DNA from: Mesoaciditoga lauensis cd-1655R = DSM 25116
Lineage (GTDB): Bacteria > Thermotogota > Thermotogae > Mesoaciditogales > Mesoaciditogaceae
DNA length: 64,000 nucleotides
Assembly (NCBI RefSeq): GCF_000745455.1
Contig: NZ_JQJI01000001.1
Span: 110,380 to 174,379 of the forward strand
Direction of reading: 5' to 3'
The position numbers and the translations under genes were made by a program. This document shows positions 12,281 through 21,015 of this stretch, piece after piece (within the stretch, counting starts at the first letter, position 1; each line of letters opens with the position of its first letter). Below the pieces are notes generated by a model, which did no database searches, was not told the origin of the DNA, and saw only the letters and a program-made list of their open reading frames with translations.

Positions 12281-13792
12281 TTATTTCACCTTGAAATTCT
12301 TTTTGAATTCCTCGATAGAAGACTTCAAATTCTCTTCGATTTCTGGGGTTAAATCCTTGGATTGTTCTATTGCTTTAAGAACGTCAACATGTTTTTCCCT
12401 CATGTATGTCAGGAATTCTTCTTCGAATTTTCTTACTTCTTCTATCTCCAAATCATCAAGGTAGCCTCTTACACCTGTGTAGAGAGAAACCACTTGCTCT
12501 TCAAATGGCATTGGGGCGTACTGCTCTTGCTTCAAGAGCTCCATAAGGTGTTGCCCTCTGTTTATCTGTGCTTGAGTGGAGGGATCTAATTCGGTTGAAA
12601 ACTGTGCAAAAGCTTCCAATTCCCTGAATTGGGCAAGCTCTATTCTTAGATTTCCAGCGACTTTTTTCATAGCCTTAGTCTGAGCCGCACCACCAACCCT
12701 TGAAACCGACAGCCCAACGTTTACGGCTGGTCTGAATCCAGAATAGAAGAGTGATGACTCCAGGTATATCTGTCCATCGGTTATGGATATAACGTTGGTT
12801 GGTATGTAGGCGCTCACATCATTTGCCTGCGTTTCTATTATTGGCAAAGCCGTCATCGAGCCGCCGCCAAGCTCATCGCTTAAACGTGCTGCTCTTTCCA
12901 AAAGCCTTGAATGGAGATAGAACACGTCTCCAGGATATGCTTCACGACCAGGTGGTCTTCTCAGAAGCAACGATATTTCCCTGTATGCTACGGCATGCTT
13001 GCTCAAATCGTCGTAAACAATAAGAGTATCCTTCCCAGAGAACATGAACTCTTCCGCTATAGCCGCCCCCGCATACGGTGCTAAATAAAGCAAAGGAGCC
13101 GGATCACTTGCTCCTGCCACAACGACCGTTGTGTATTCCATAGCTCCGTATTGCCTTAGCTTTTCAACCGTCCTTGCAACGGCGGCGCCTTTCTGCCCAA
13201 TGGCGACGTATATACAGTAAACGCCTTTTCCCTTTTGATTAATTATCGTGTCAACGGCTATTGCGGTTTTTCCGGTTTGTCTGTCGCCAACTATAAGTTC
13301 CCTCTGCCCTCTGCCTATTGGTATCATGGAGTCTATGGATTTCAAACCAGTTTGCAACGGCGTGTCAACCGGTTGCCTTTCTATGATTCCAACGGCCTTT
13401 TTCTCGACAGGTCTCATTTTCTTTGCAGAGACGGGCTTTCCACCATCTAATGGATTGCCTAAAGGATCTATAACCCTTCCAACGAGTTCTTCTCCGACGG
13501 GGACCTCAACAATCCTATGAGTCCTCTCAACGAGGTCTCCTTCTTTTATATCTTTGTAAGAACCGAGAATAACAACACCAACGTTGTCTTCTTCAAGGTT
13601 TATAGCCATTCCCATGCTTCCGTTTTTGAATTTCACCAGCTCGTTAGACATGACATTTTCAAGTCCATAAACGCGAGCGATTCCATCACCCACCTGAATG
13701 ACACGACCAACTTCTTTCAGATCAGGGACGTTTTCAAAATTCTCTATCTTCTCGCGCAGAACCCTCGTTATCTCGTCTGGGTTTATACGCAT
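12281..13792 (-). CDS. atpA: ATP synthase F1 alpha subunit
   Basis: Non-catalytic nucleotide-binding subunit, 503 residues. Walker A is GDRQTGKTA near residue 170; other family segments are [45 protein letters not shown], and [15 protein letters not shown]. Complete. Gap of 4 bases to atpH and 1 base to atpG. Confidence 0.99.
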   Translation of the reverse strand: MRINPDEITRVLREKIENFENVPDLKEVGRVIQVGDGIARVYGLENVMSNELVKFKNGSMGMAINLEEDNVGVVILGSYKDIKEGDLVERTHRIVEVPVGEELVGRVIDPLGNPLDGGKPVSAKKMRPVEKKAVGIIERQPVDTPLQTGLKSIDSMIPIGRGQRELIVGDRQTGKTAIAVDTIINQKGKGVYCIYVAIGQKGAAVARTVEKLRQYGAMEYTTVVVAGASDPAPLLYLAPYAGAAIAEEFMFSGKDTLIVYDDLSKHAVAYREISLLLRRPPGREAYPGDVFYLHSRLLERAARLSDELGGGSMTALPIIETQANDVSAYIPTNVISITDGQIYLESSLFYSGFRPAVNVGLSVSRVGGAAQTKAMKKVAGNLRIELAQFRELEAFAQFSTELDPSTQAQINRGQHLMELLKQEQYAPMPFEEQVVSLYTGVRGYLDDLEIEEVRKFEEEFLTYMREKHVDVLKAIEQSKDLTPEIEENLKSSIEEFKKNFKVK

Positions 13793-13796
13793 TCAA

Positions 13797-14312
13797 TCAC
13801 CCTCCATACATAAGACTTGCGGCCTTCTTTAAAGCACCGGCCGCACTCATATCCACTACTGAATCTTCAAAATCTATGACTATGCCTGCCAAAAGCTCTT
13901 CTTCTTTTGAAACATCGATAACGGGTTCGGTTTTTCTTATTTTTTTCACCAATTTCTCTATTTCTTCTATTTCTTTTTTGTCCAATTCTTGAGCAGTTCT
14001 GATCTTCACTTCTTCCTTGTTGGTTTTCCTCAGCCAAAGTTTCCATGAAACTTCGTAAAGATCTTTGAACATCTTAAAACGCTTGTGTTCAAATATGATC
14101 TCAAGTATCCTTTTGCATCTTTCATCTGTCTTGAAAGATGCAGAAATTAGCTCCGCCTTGAAAGACGGAAGAACGGTTGGATCGTTTAAGAACCTTATCA
14201 CTTTTTCATCTTTCAAATTTGCCAACGTTTTCATCGTCTCAAGGCATTGAGTGCTGTTCAATTCAAGAAGAGCTCTCGCATATCTTAAAACTACCGCATG
14301 GCTCGTTTTCAT
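13797..14312 (-). CDS. atpH: ATP synthase F1 delta subunit
   Basis: Peripheral stalk protein (OSCP/delta), 171 residues, linking F1 alpha to the b subunit. The start AVVLRYARALLEL is the usual N-terminal helix, and the C-terminal domain is seen in VKIRTAQELDKKEIEEIEKLVKK and GIVIDFEDSVVDMSAAGALKKA. It overlaps atpF by 4 bases (ATGA), implying coupled translation. Confidence 0.94.
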   Translation of the reverse strand: MKTSHAVVLRYARALLELNSTQCLETMKTLANLKDEKVIRFLNDPTVLPSFKAELISASFKTDERCKRILEIIFEHKRFKMFKDLYEVSWKLWLRKTNKEEVKIRTAQELDKKEIEEIEKLVKKIRKTEPVIDVSKEEELLAGIVIDFEDSVVDMSAAGALKKAASLMYGG

Positions 14313-14806
14313 TCCTTACCACCAAATCTTGAAAGTTGATTCATCAAAAATTCTCTCTTTGACTTGTCATCCAAATCTTTTTGAATGATCTTAGAAGCCA
14401 AAGCTATGGTCAATGTCACAACTTTAGTTCTCAAAGCTTTTTCAGCTTTCAATTGCTCTTCCGCAATTTCTTTTCTTGCCTTATCGAGCATGCTTGATAT
14501 TTCATTTTGAACACGTTCTTTTTCTGATTCTTCGTACTTTTTAACTCTTTCTTTTGCTTCTTCGTACATGGTGTTTATCTTCTCGTTCAAATTCTTCATT
14601 TCGAGTTCAGCCTTTTTCTTCAACTCGTTTGCTTCTTTTCTGGCGTTTTCAGCTTTATCGTACTCTGATTTTATCTCTTCACGCCTTTTGTCAAGCAAGT
14701 TCAAGAAAGGCCTATAAAGATATTTGATAAGAAGGTACATCAGCAGAAAGAAACTCATCAACTGCAATATCGATGTACCGTTGAAATTAACGAATACTCC
14801 TGACAT
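14309..14806 (-). CDS. atpF: ATP synthase Fo b subunit
   Basis: Peripheral stalk subunit of 165 residues: one N-terminal membrane helix (about residues 9-28, LQLMSFFLLMYLLIKYLY) followed by a long charged helix (about 35-145) with heptad-like spacing that forms the dimeric stalk. Only one b gene is present, so a homodimeric stalk is expected. 14 bases from atpE, 4-base overlap with atpH. Confidence 0.95.
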   Translation of the reverse strand: MSGVFVNFNGTSILQLMSFFLLMYLLIKYLYRPFLNLLDKRREEIKSEYDKAENARKEANELKKKAELEMKNLNEKINTMYEEAKERVKKYEESEKERVQNEISSMLDKARKEIAEEQLKAEKALRTKVVTLTIALASKIIQKDLDDKSKREFLMNQLSRFGGKE

Positions 14807-14820
14807 CTTCTATCTCTCCA

Positions 14821-15072
14821 TTAAAAGAGAAGGATCATAAAGGCGATAAGCAAGGAATAAAGACCCGTAGATTCCGCGACGGCCTGAGAAAGCAACATCC
14901 TTGTTGTAAGAGTTCCAACCATTTCAGGTTGCCTTCCCATAGATTCCATCGCACCTTGACCTATGTGTCCTTCACCTATTGCCGGCCCGATAGCACCTAT
15001 TCCCATTGCCAAGCCTGCTCCTACGTATTTTGCGGCTTCTACAACCGCCTGAGCCATAGAAAGTTCTGCCAC
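14821..15072 (-). CDS. atpE: ATP synthase Fo c subunit, Na+-type ligands
   Basis: Ring-forming proteolipid of 83 residues with two membrane helices (about 11-42 and 55-83) and the polar loop GRQPE. The ion-binding Glu is E67 in QAVAESTGLY, followed by S68; a second carboxylate, E34, sits in the first helix at the place where the Na+ enzyme of Ilyobacter has Gln. The Glu/AES-T pattern is that of Na+-binding c rings, including that of T. maritima. Coupling ion is therefore inferred to be Na+, not proven. Gap of 17 bases to atpB. Confidence 0.97.
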   Translation of the reverse strand: MAELSMAQAVVEAAKYVGAGLAMGIGAIGPAIGEGHIGQGAMESMGRQPEMVGTLTTRMLLSQAVAESTGLYSLLIAFMILLF

Positions 15073-15089
15073 TTCAATCTCCTCCTTTT

Positions 15090-15923
15090 TTATTGTTCAA
15101 GTTGAACGCTTATATAAGCAATTGCCAACATCGAAAAAACGAATGCCTGTATGGTACCTACGAAGAACCCAAAAAATCCCCATAGTACCATTGGAACGAT
15201 CGTGTACTTTGCGAGGTAACTCAGCATCAACACCATGATGCCACCACCAGCAATGTTTCCAAAAAGCCTTAGAGAATGAGAAACTGGTTTTGCCAGTTCG
15301 CCTATAAGGTTCATCGGTAACATAATGGGATTTGGTTCAACAAACCCTTTTAACCACATCTTAAAACCTTTTAGTTTTATCGCGAAGATGTGACTGATGA
15401 ACAACACCATCACGGCGTAGGTGACGTTTGTATTCAAATCCCCTGTTGGAGAGGGCCATGTGTCGGTGAATAAATTCAAAACAAGATGATGGTTTGAAAC
15501 CCCTATACTTATTCCTGGAATACCACCAAGAAGATTGGAAAACAGAATAAAAAGAAAGAGAGTCGTTGAAACGTAAAAAGTGGGTCTGACAAATTCCTTT
15601 ACGGGGATAACATCTTCAACAAGTTCGTACACAAAAGAAAGAACAATTTCAATACCTACTTGCTTTCTGGAAGGAATCTTGCTCAAATGCTTCTTGAAAG
15701 AAACTGCAAGATAAACAAGAAAAGACATAACGACAATTGTCATTATGACCGTTACAGGATTCAAAACTCCTAAAGGTGAGGGTAACGGTACTTTGACTTG
15801 CCAAACCCTCCCAATTCCTTCTGGAAAAGTGATTTTACCAAAGTTCCATATTGCCACAATCGCGTATACCACCAAGAATACGCTTAAAAAGATCTTCTCT
15901 CCCTTTGAAAAGGACACCTTCAA
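15090..15923 (-). CDS. atpB: ATP synthase Fo a subunit
   Basis: Stator channel subunit of 277 residues with about six hydrophobic segments. The essential arginine lies in HSLRLFGNIAGGG (family motif around E. coli R210); the preceding PNPIMLPMNLIGELAKPVSHS is also characteristic. The C-terminal helix contains TIQAFVFSMLAIAYI. It overlaps the atpI-like gene by 4 bases. Confidence 0.97.
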   Translation of the reverse strand: MKVSFSKGEKIFLSVFLVVYAIVAIWNFGKITFPEGIGRVWQVKVPLPSPLGVLNPVTVIMTIVVMSFLVYLAVSFKKHLSKIPSRKQVGIEIVLSFVYELVEDVIPVKEFVRPTFYVSTTLFLFILFSNLLGGIPGISIGVSNHHLVLNLFTDTWPSPTGDLNTNVTYAVMVLFISHIFAIKLKGFKMWLKGFVEPNPIMLPMNLIGELAKPVSHSLRLFGNIAGGGIMVLMLSYLAKYTIVPMVLWGFFGFFVGTIQAFVFSMLAIAYISVQLEQ

Positions 15924-16261
15924 GTTTTACCACTCCCCACGTATGTAGTAAGCGTAAGTCTTAACAACTCTAACCCAAAAAATGCGAAAATCACACCTTT
16001 GATGCCAAAAATTGAAGAAATCAGAAAAACAATCGCACTTAATCCGTATCTTTTTAGAAAACCAAACTTCAAAGTCCTTTTGTCACCAAGTTGAATCTTT
16101 TTTGCATCTTCTAACATTAATAACAACGATAAAAAAGCGCCTATTGTTCCAAATGAAAAGGCAAGAAAAATATGCCAATCCACAAGCATAACGCTCAAAG
16201 CTACGGGAACGTAAGATATCCATAAATTCAAGGAACACGAGAAATTATCGTTTTTCTTCAT
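15920..16261 (-). CDS. Probable ATP synthase subunit I-like membrane protein
   Basis: A 113-residue membrane protein with about four hydrophobic segments (roughly residues 11-27, 31-50, 70-86, 87-106). Position between the atpZ-like gene and atpB, small size, and the four-helix profile fit AtpI, a helper for c-ring assembly. Sequence similarity is weak to the eye, so the call rests mainly on context. Overlaps: 17 bases with the upstream gene, 4 with atpB. Confidence 0.6.
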   Translation of the reverse strand: MKKNDNFSCSLNLWISYVPVALSVMLVDWHIFLAFSFGTIGAFLSLLLMLEDAKKIQLGDKRTLKFGFLKRYGLSAIVFLISSIFGIKGVIFAFFGLELLRLTLTTYVGSGKT

Positions 16262-16526
16262 CTTTTTTCTCTTCTTTTTCCTTTTCTGTCTTCTCTGCCT
16301 TTTCCGCTTCTTTGAGAAGTACTCTCATACCGTTGTACATTCCTGCAATTGTTCCTAAAAACAGAAACACGACCAACAAGATCTTGTTTCTAAACGTCCA
16401 TTTGTCAAGATAGTATCCTATCAGTCCCCCTACTACCACGTTGGAAATGACGGTGACACCAAAATCTATGACCACATTAGAACTTTTGAAAAAATTGAGG
16501 GGAATTTTTGAAATATTTTTTTTCAT
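16245..16526 (-). CDS. Probable AtpZ-like ATP synthase accessory membrane protein
   Basis: A 93-residue protein with two membrane helices (about 22-40 and 48-66) separated by the short loop DKWTFRNK and followed by a highly charged tail of Lys and Glu. The pattern VVGGLIGYYLDKW with GTIAGMYNGMRVL matches the small AtpZ/AtpQ-type proteins found at the head of bacterial atp operons; members have been proposed to help cation handling or assembly. Overlaps the YqgF-like gene by 4 bases and the atpI-like gene by 17 bases. Confidence 0.72.
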   Translation of the reverse strand: MKKNISKIPLNFFKSSNVVIDFGVTVISNVVVGGLIGYYLDKWTFRNKILLVVFLFLGTIAGMYNGMRVLLKEAEKAEKTEKEKEEKKDEEKR

Positions 16527-17314
16527 GGAGATTTCACTTCAAAAAAATTTAACGAGCGCGCACCAATTTTTAAATACCCTTCTTCACTTTCAACCACGAT
16601 CTTGATGCCTTTGGGAAGTTCTTCAACACTTAACTCCTCTAAATGAGATGAACCGCAAACGATCAATTCTTCTCCACTCAGATACGGTTGAATTATATCC
16701 CAAACTACACCAAAATGCAAAGATATTCTTGATTTTTTTCTAAAAATATTAACTTCTCTTAACCTGAAATATACCGGATCATCTTCGTATATATCAAATG
16801 TAGATATATCATACATTTCAAGACCCCTCAGAGCGCTTCCAATCATTATTATTTTCTTTGGAGAGAGCGCGCTAAAAAAGCGCGCGATATCTTCAGAAAC
16901 GTGTGGCGAGACGTGAAAAACCCTATGAATTTTTATCCTTCCTTGCATGTAATCTTGAAGAATTATGGAGGCACTCAATTCGTCGACCATACTTTTTCTC
17001 GAATTGGAAGAAAGGATTTCGTAATTTGCCATGGACGAAGTGAAGCGCTCGTCAACCATGTAAACGGGTATCGGCGCCATCTTTCTTGATATCTCTATCG
17101 CTTTATCCACTGCTCGATAAGTGGATTTTGTGAATTCGTTTTTCAAATTTAAAGGCAATCCTACCACTATCTCGGATAGCGATTCGATCTTCTTTAGCTC
17201 TTCAATTATTTTTGTGGGTGGAACGGTTTTAACATTTGTGACGATGGTTCCACTTGGATCGGTGACGGCAATGCCACTTCTTTTAGATCCAAAATCAACT
17301 GAGGCTTTTCGCAT
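16523..17314 (-). CDS. YqgF/RuvX-type RNase H-fold protein with extra C-terminal domain
   Basis: The N-terminal 130 residues match the YqgF/RuvX family (RNase H-like fold; roles proposed in pre-16S rRNA processing and Holliday junction resolution): ASVDFGSKRSGIAVTDP with the first acidic residue, VVGLPLNL, the VDERFTSSMA motif, and VDELSASIILQDYM with the last acid. Family members are about 140 residues; this one is about 263, with a C-terminal extension of about 130 residues of unknown fold. ATG at 17314 is preferred because it precedes the conserved strand directly; ATG 17323 and TTG 17326 are possible. It overlaps the recJ 3' end by 20 bases and atpZ by 4. Confidence 0.82.
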   Translation of the reverse strand: MRKASVDFGSKRSGIAVTDPSGTIVTNVKTVPPTKIIEELKKIESLSEIVVGLPLNLKNEFTKSTYRAVDKAIEISRKMAPIPVYMVDERFTSSMANYEILSSNSRKSMVDELSASIILQDYMQGRIKIHRVFHVSPHVSEDIARFFSALSPKKIIMIGSALRGLEMYDISTFDIYEDDPVYFRLREVNIFRKKSRISLHFGVVWDIIQPYLSGEELIVCGSSHLEELSVEELPKGIKIVVESEEGYLKIGARSLNFFEVKSP

Positions 17315-20294
17315 AACTACCATCAAATGGATTGTGGAAAACCCTTGCTATGTTACGTGTGTTTCCATCCATGAGTTTCTTTTTTAAGGAGGCGGAAATC
17401 ATTCTTTCTATCTTTCCCTCCTTTTCTCTTAAAGAATTTTCCACTTCTTCCACTTCAGGAATTTTTACAACTTTGCCATTCTCAAATGCACTTATTTCTG
17501 AGAGAATGAACAAAGATATCTTTGCCAGCGCCTTTGAACTTGCAAGGCCCTCTTTAACCAGGCATTCTGCCGGTTCTTCTTTACAACCGTTATTTAAAAC
17601 TCTAGCCGCCATCTGGATCTTTTCGTAAGAAGGAAATAGTTGCTCTATATCTTCCATGTTGGCTTTGAAATCTTCCTCTCCGAACAACATATGGATAAGG
17701 GGAATATGAGTGCCATTTTCCAGAAGTGTCGGGGGCTTTAAGAAAGAAATATGATTTCTTGGAAAATCGTAATAAATTATTCTGTCTATATCTCCTAAGC
17801 TTGAGGCATAGGCAGAAGTTGTTAAGAGCACCTTCGTTTTTCCTCTTTTAATCAAATTTGAAATGTGATGATGATAAGCAGTGGAATTTGGTATGTAGGA
17901 TATGATCTTCTCGCTTTTGCACATCAAAGGATACATTTCACACACGCTTTTAGAGATATATTTCAAATTTTTCATGTTTGAAAAGACGATCATTATCTTT
18001 TCTCTGCCAGCTTTTATTATCGATGATATCATTTCAATTTTTTTGTTCGAATTCCTGTCATCTATAAGTCCAACGGTTCTTTTGTGAAATTCATGGAATA
18101 CCTTTTCAACGTTAAAATCGGATAGCAGAATTGATTCTATGTCGTGGTTTAAGAAAGAAGAAAAAAGGATAACCTTTTGAGGTTTCTTTTGACTGATCGT
18201 CTCAAGCATTTCTTCTCTCATTCCAGTTTCATAAATGATCTGTGGTTCGCAAACGAAGAGGCGGTCACCCTCTTTAAGAACCTTTGAAAGTGAAACCGTG
18301 TTTGTGAATACAACATGAGAAGGTCTAAAACCACGATTCATTGCATCCACAAAGGTGGCAGTTCTACCAAAACTCATTATTTCTTTTTCCAGGGAATTGT
18401 AAAATTCTCTCATCATGGAATTGGAAGGAGCCACAACTATTAACCTTCCATTATCTTGTAAAGAAGCTTCTATTATCATTTTCTCTTCCACATGTGGGCT
18501 TCCCACTACAAGAGAATTGCCTTCAAAGGACAAGATCTTGGAAAATTTCTTCTTTTTTGTAACACTTCTGTTGAAAGCATCAGAAAGTTCATCTTTGGTT
18601 TTCATCTTAAGATCTATTATATTCAGCTGGATTTTCTGCCTTCCGTTCCATGTGTTTCTCCATATGTTGGCAACCACGCTTAAATTGATTCTTGGGTAAG
18701 AAGTGTCTTCAAACCTATTTGAAAACCCGAATCCTATAGCATCAAGATGGGTGGAATCTTGTCTAACCACCAGGCTTAAGTGTTTTCCCAGTCTTCCTAT
18801 ATTTCTAATCTTTTCAATGTTTAGATCTTCAAACTCAAAGATCGGTTCCGGATTTCCGCTACCGTAAGGCCTTAGCTTTTCAATGTCGTGGATAAAGGAT
18901 TCATTAACGTCTGATAATTTTATCTTTGCATCTACCCTAACAACAGAGGTCAGATCATCGGCATCGTATTCTTTCATTAAATCTTGCAAGCGTTTATCGA
19001 ATTCTGGAATCATATCGCTTTTCAAAGAAAATCCGGCCGCCATTTTGTGTCCACCATATTCTTCAAGCAGATCTTCTGCACCTTTTAAGATTTTTACTAT
19101 ATCGACACCTTCTATGCTCCGTGCAGAACCACGTGCTATATCCTCTTCTTTGGAAATCATCAATGTAGGTTTGTGATATTTTGACAATATTCTCGATGCC
19201 ACTATGCCAATAACACCTGGATGCCAATTTTTTCCAGATAGAACCAGTATTCGGCGTTCATCCAGATCGTCCATCAGATCAAGCTGGGCCAACGCTTCCT
19301 GGTAGATCTGATTTTCTATTGTCTGCCTTTCTTTGTTTTTATCTATCAACTCTTTTGCAAGAGCGTAAGCCTTTGTTTCGTTTTCTTCCAGAACGAGCCT
19401 TAAGGCAGTATAAGCGCTGTCTATTCGTCCAACCGCATTTATCTTTGGAGCTATCCTAAAACCTATGTCATGTGTTTTTATATCATTGGCGTTCACGTTA
19501 GATAGTTCCATCAACTTTGTGAGACCAACCCTTTTTTTCTTTCCAAGCAGCTTCATGCCTTTGTAGACGAAGTAACGGTTTTCCCAAAGAAGGGGCACGA
19601 TATCTGCCACCGTGCCAAGTGCCACTATATCAAGATACTCTTCCAGATCATCTTGGATGCCAGTTTTTATTTGAAGAGCTTGAAGAACTTTGTAAGCTAC
19701 TCCGACACCCGAAAAATCTTTGAAGGGATACTCATCATCAGCTCTCTTGGGGTCGATAACTGCAACTGCGTTGGGAATATTTTCTTTGGTTTCATGATGA
19801 TCTGTAACTATCACACGAAAGCCACGTGAATTAGCATAGTTTATTTCTTCTACTGACGTTATGCCACAATCAACGGTCATCAAATGTCTTATGCCTTTTT
19901 CGTACAAGGAATCTATGGCATCTTTACTTAAGCCGTATCCATCATCCAGCCTGCTTGGAATGTAATAATCGACATTCCATCCCCATTTTTTCAGGACCAG
20001 GTAATAAAGGGCTGTGCCAGTTACTCCATCAACATCGTAGTCGCCGTATATCACCAGGGTGTCTCCGCTTTCCTTTATCCTGAGAAGCTCTTTAACAGCC
20101 TTGTCCATATCATGCATCTTGTATGGATCTTCAAGCTTGATCGACTCAGGATTTAAAAACTGTTCGACCTTTTCCAACGTATCTGCTCCCCGATTTGAGA
20201 GCAATCTTGCCAAAAGAGGGCTTATATTAAATTTCTCACACAAAAACTCTTCCCACTCATCGTTGGGATTAACAACCTCCCATTCATTCTTCAA
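17295..20294 (-). CDS. recJ: RecJ-type single-strand exonuclease with long C-terminal extension
   Basis: DHH-family 5'-3' exonuclease for single-stranded DNA, acting in recombination and mismatch repair. The first 560 residues contain the catalytic motifs: IYGDYDVDGVTGT, MTVDCGI, VTDHHETKE, the DHHA1 segment GSARSIEGVDIV and GGHKMAAGFSL, then an OB-fold. Residues from about 565 to 999 are an extension not present in E. coli RecJ; they look like a worn helicase fold (GNSLVVGSPHVEEKMIIEA, RLFVCEPQIIYE, KIMIVFSN, KVLLTTSAYASSLGDIDRIIYYD) with no intact Walker A. Start is TTG (TTG AAG AAT) after GAGAGGATG; promoter at 20335-20340. First gene of the 24-gene run. Confidence 0.92.
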   Translation of the reverse strand: MKNEWEVVNPNDEWEEFLCEKFNISPLLARLLSNRGADTLEKVEQFLNPESIKLEDPYKMHDMDKAVKELLRIKESGDTLVIYGDYDVDGVTGTALYYLVLKKWGWNVDYYIPSRLDDGYGLSKDAIDSLYEKGIRHLMTVDCGITSVEEINYANSRGFRVIVTDHHETKENIPNAVAVIDPKRADDEYPFKDFSGVGVAYKVLQALQIKTGIQDDLEEYLDIVALGTVADIVPLLWENRYFVYKGMKLLGKKKRVGLTKLMELSNVNANDIKTHDIGFRIAPKINAVGRIDSAYTALRLVLEENETKAYALAKELIDKNKERQTIENQIYQEALAQLDLMDDLDERRILVLSGKNWHPGVIGIVASRILSKYHKPTLMISKEEDIARGSARSIEGVDIVKILKGAEDLLEEYGGHKMAAGFSLKSDMIPEFDKRLQDLMKEYDADDLTSVVRVDAKIKLSDVNESFIHDIEKLRPYGSGNPEPIFEFEDLNIEKIRNIGRLGKHLSLVVRQDSTHLDAIGFGFSNRFEDTSYPRINLSVVANIWRNTWNGRQKIQLNIIDLKMKTKDELSDAFNRSVTKKKKFSKILSFEGNSLVVGSPHVEEKMIIEASLQDNGRLIVVAPSNSMMREFYNSLEKEIMSFGRTATFVDAMNRGFRPSHVVFTNTVSLSKVLKEGDRLFVCEPQIIYETGMREEMLETISQKKPQKVILFSSFLNHDIESILLSDFNVEKVFHEFHKRTVGLIDDRNSNKKIEMISSIIKAGREKIMIVFSNMKNLKYISKSVCEMYPLMCKSEKIISYIPNSTAYHHHISNLIKRGKTKVLLTTSAYASSLGDIDRIIYYDFPRNHISFLKPPTLLENGTHIPLIHMLFGEEDFKANMEDIEQLFPSYEKIQMAARVLNNGCKEEPAECLVKEGLASSKALAKISLFILSEISAFENGKVVKIPEVEEVENSLREKEGKIERMISASLKKKLMDGNTRNIARVFHNPFDGSYAKSLS

Positions 20295-20334
20295 TTCACA
20301 TCCTCTCCCATCTTCAATTTTATCTTTCGATGAA

Positions 20335-20340
20335 ATTATA
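20335..20340 (-). promoter_or_regulatory. Candidate promoter -10 for recJ operon
   Basis: On the minus strand TATAAT is preceded by TGG, giving an extended -10 (TGGTATAAT). A CTGACA hexamer lies 14 bases further upstream, short for a -35 but an extended -10 can do without one. It is 41 bases upstream of the recJ start and is the only strong promoter-like site seen at the head of the 24-gene run. Confidence 0.55.
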
Positions 20341-20600
20341 CCACGTGGAGAAAATGTCAGACTTTTTAAAGATTTCTCATCTTTTGCTGGTATATTTTGC
20401 TCTTATAGTTATCCTGTGCGTAAAGTTTAAGAAATCGATTGAAAAACCGCCGGTATTGAAAGACAAGAGGAAGTAGCGGCGAAGTCATTTTGTATAAGAA
20501 GTGTTCCCTCACGTGTGGGGAAGTATCGGCAGAGTCAACGTAGGAAGGAGCCAAGTTTTAATAGGTTACTAAAGAGAAAAGATAACAAATCCTACTCTAT
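20341..20600. other. Intergenic stretch before repeat copy A
   Basis: No gene seen. It holds a short palindrome around 20505-20523 (TTCCC, CACGTG, GGGGAA) between two similar words, AGCGGCGAAGTC (20475) and ATCGGCAGAGTC (20525). A 62-codon open frame on the minus strand has no ribosome binding site and no family resemblance, and I treat it as chance. Confidence 0.4.
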
Positions 20601-20964
20601 CATTTGAAAATTCCATCAAAACATATGAAGACGCCATACAAAATGCGAAATAACAGAGTTGGAGGCACATGACGTGCCGAGAAAGCGAATCTAACAGAAT
20701 TTTCCCCCTATTCCCCATTCGAAACACTTGCCGGCACTTATGAACTCGCCATCTGAAGACTCTAAAAACAAGGTTGGAAAACACACGGATGTGTTGAGAA
20801 AGCGAAGCACTCATGGACGAGTGTCTGAGCGTGCCTCGTTTTTTGAGTCGTAAGATGGTTAAAAGAGTGAATCGTGCTGGCAAGGGTTTCGATAAACATT
20901 TTGCCTTGTTAAGCAATCAAAAAAGTTTTTCCATACAGAACAAAATTATTACTTTCACGTACTC
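20601..20964 (-). repeat. Long-palindrome dispersed repeat, copy A
   Basis: About 364 bases, close to copy B (22458-22816) over the whole length by eye, at least 80 percent identical. Contents on the plus strand: a hairpin GGCAC-ATGAC-GTGCC (20664) followed by GAGAAAGCGAA; then a long imperfect palindrome with left arm 20718-20773 and right arm 20834-20895; its centre carries hairpins ACACA-CGGA-TGTGT and CACTC-ATGGAC-GAGTG. The right end reads AAAATTATTACTTTCACG. Strand given is by a convention in which the end reading TGTGCGT is the 5' end. The open frames inside it are not credible genes. Confidence 0.85.
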
Positions 20965-21015
20965 CGGTAATTTCACTCTTTAATTTACCTTTCACTTTTC
21001 TCTCGTTGCTATTTT

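Noticed and set aside
20569..20916. 115-codon minus-strand open frame in repeat copy A, and similar frames in copy B (22492-22814)
   Set aside because: They fall wholly inside the palindromic repeat, have no ribosome binding site, differ in reading frame between copies, and contain improbable residue composition.
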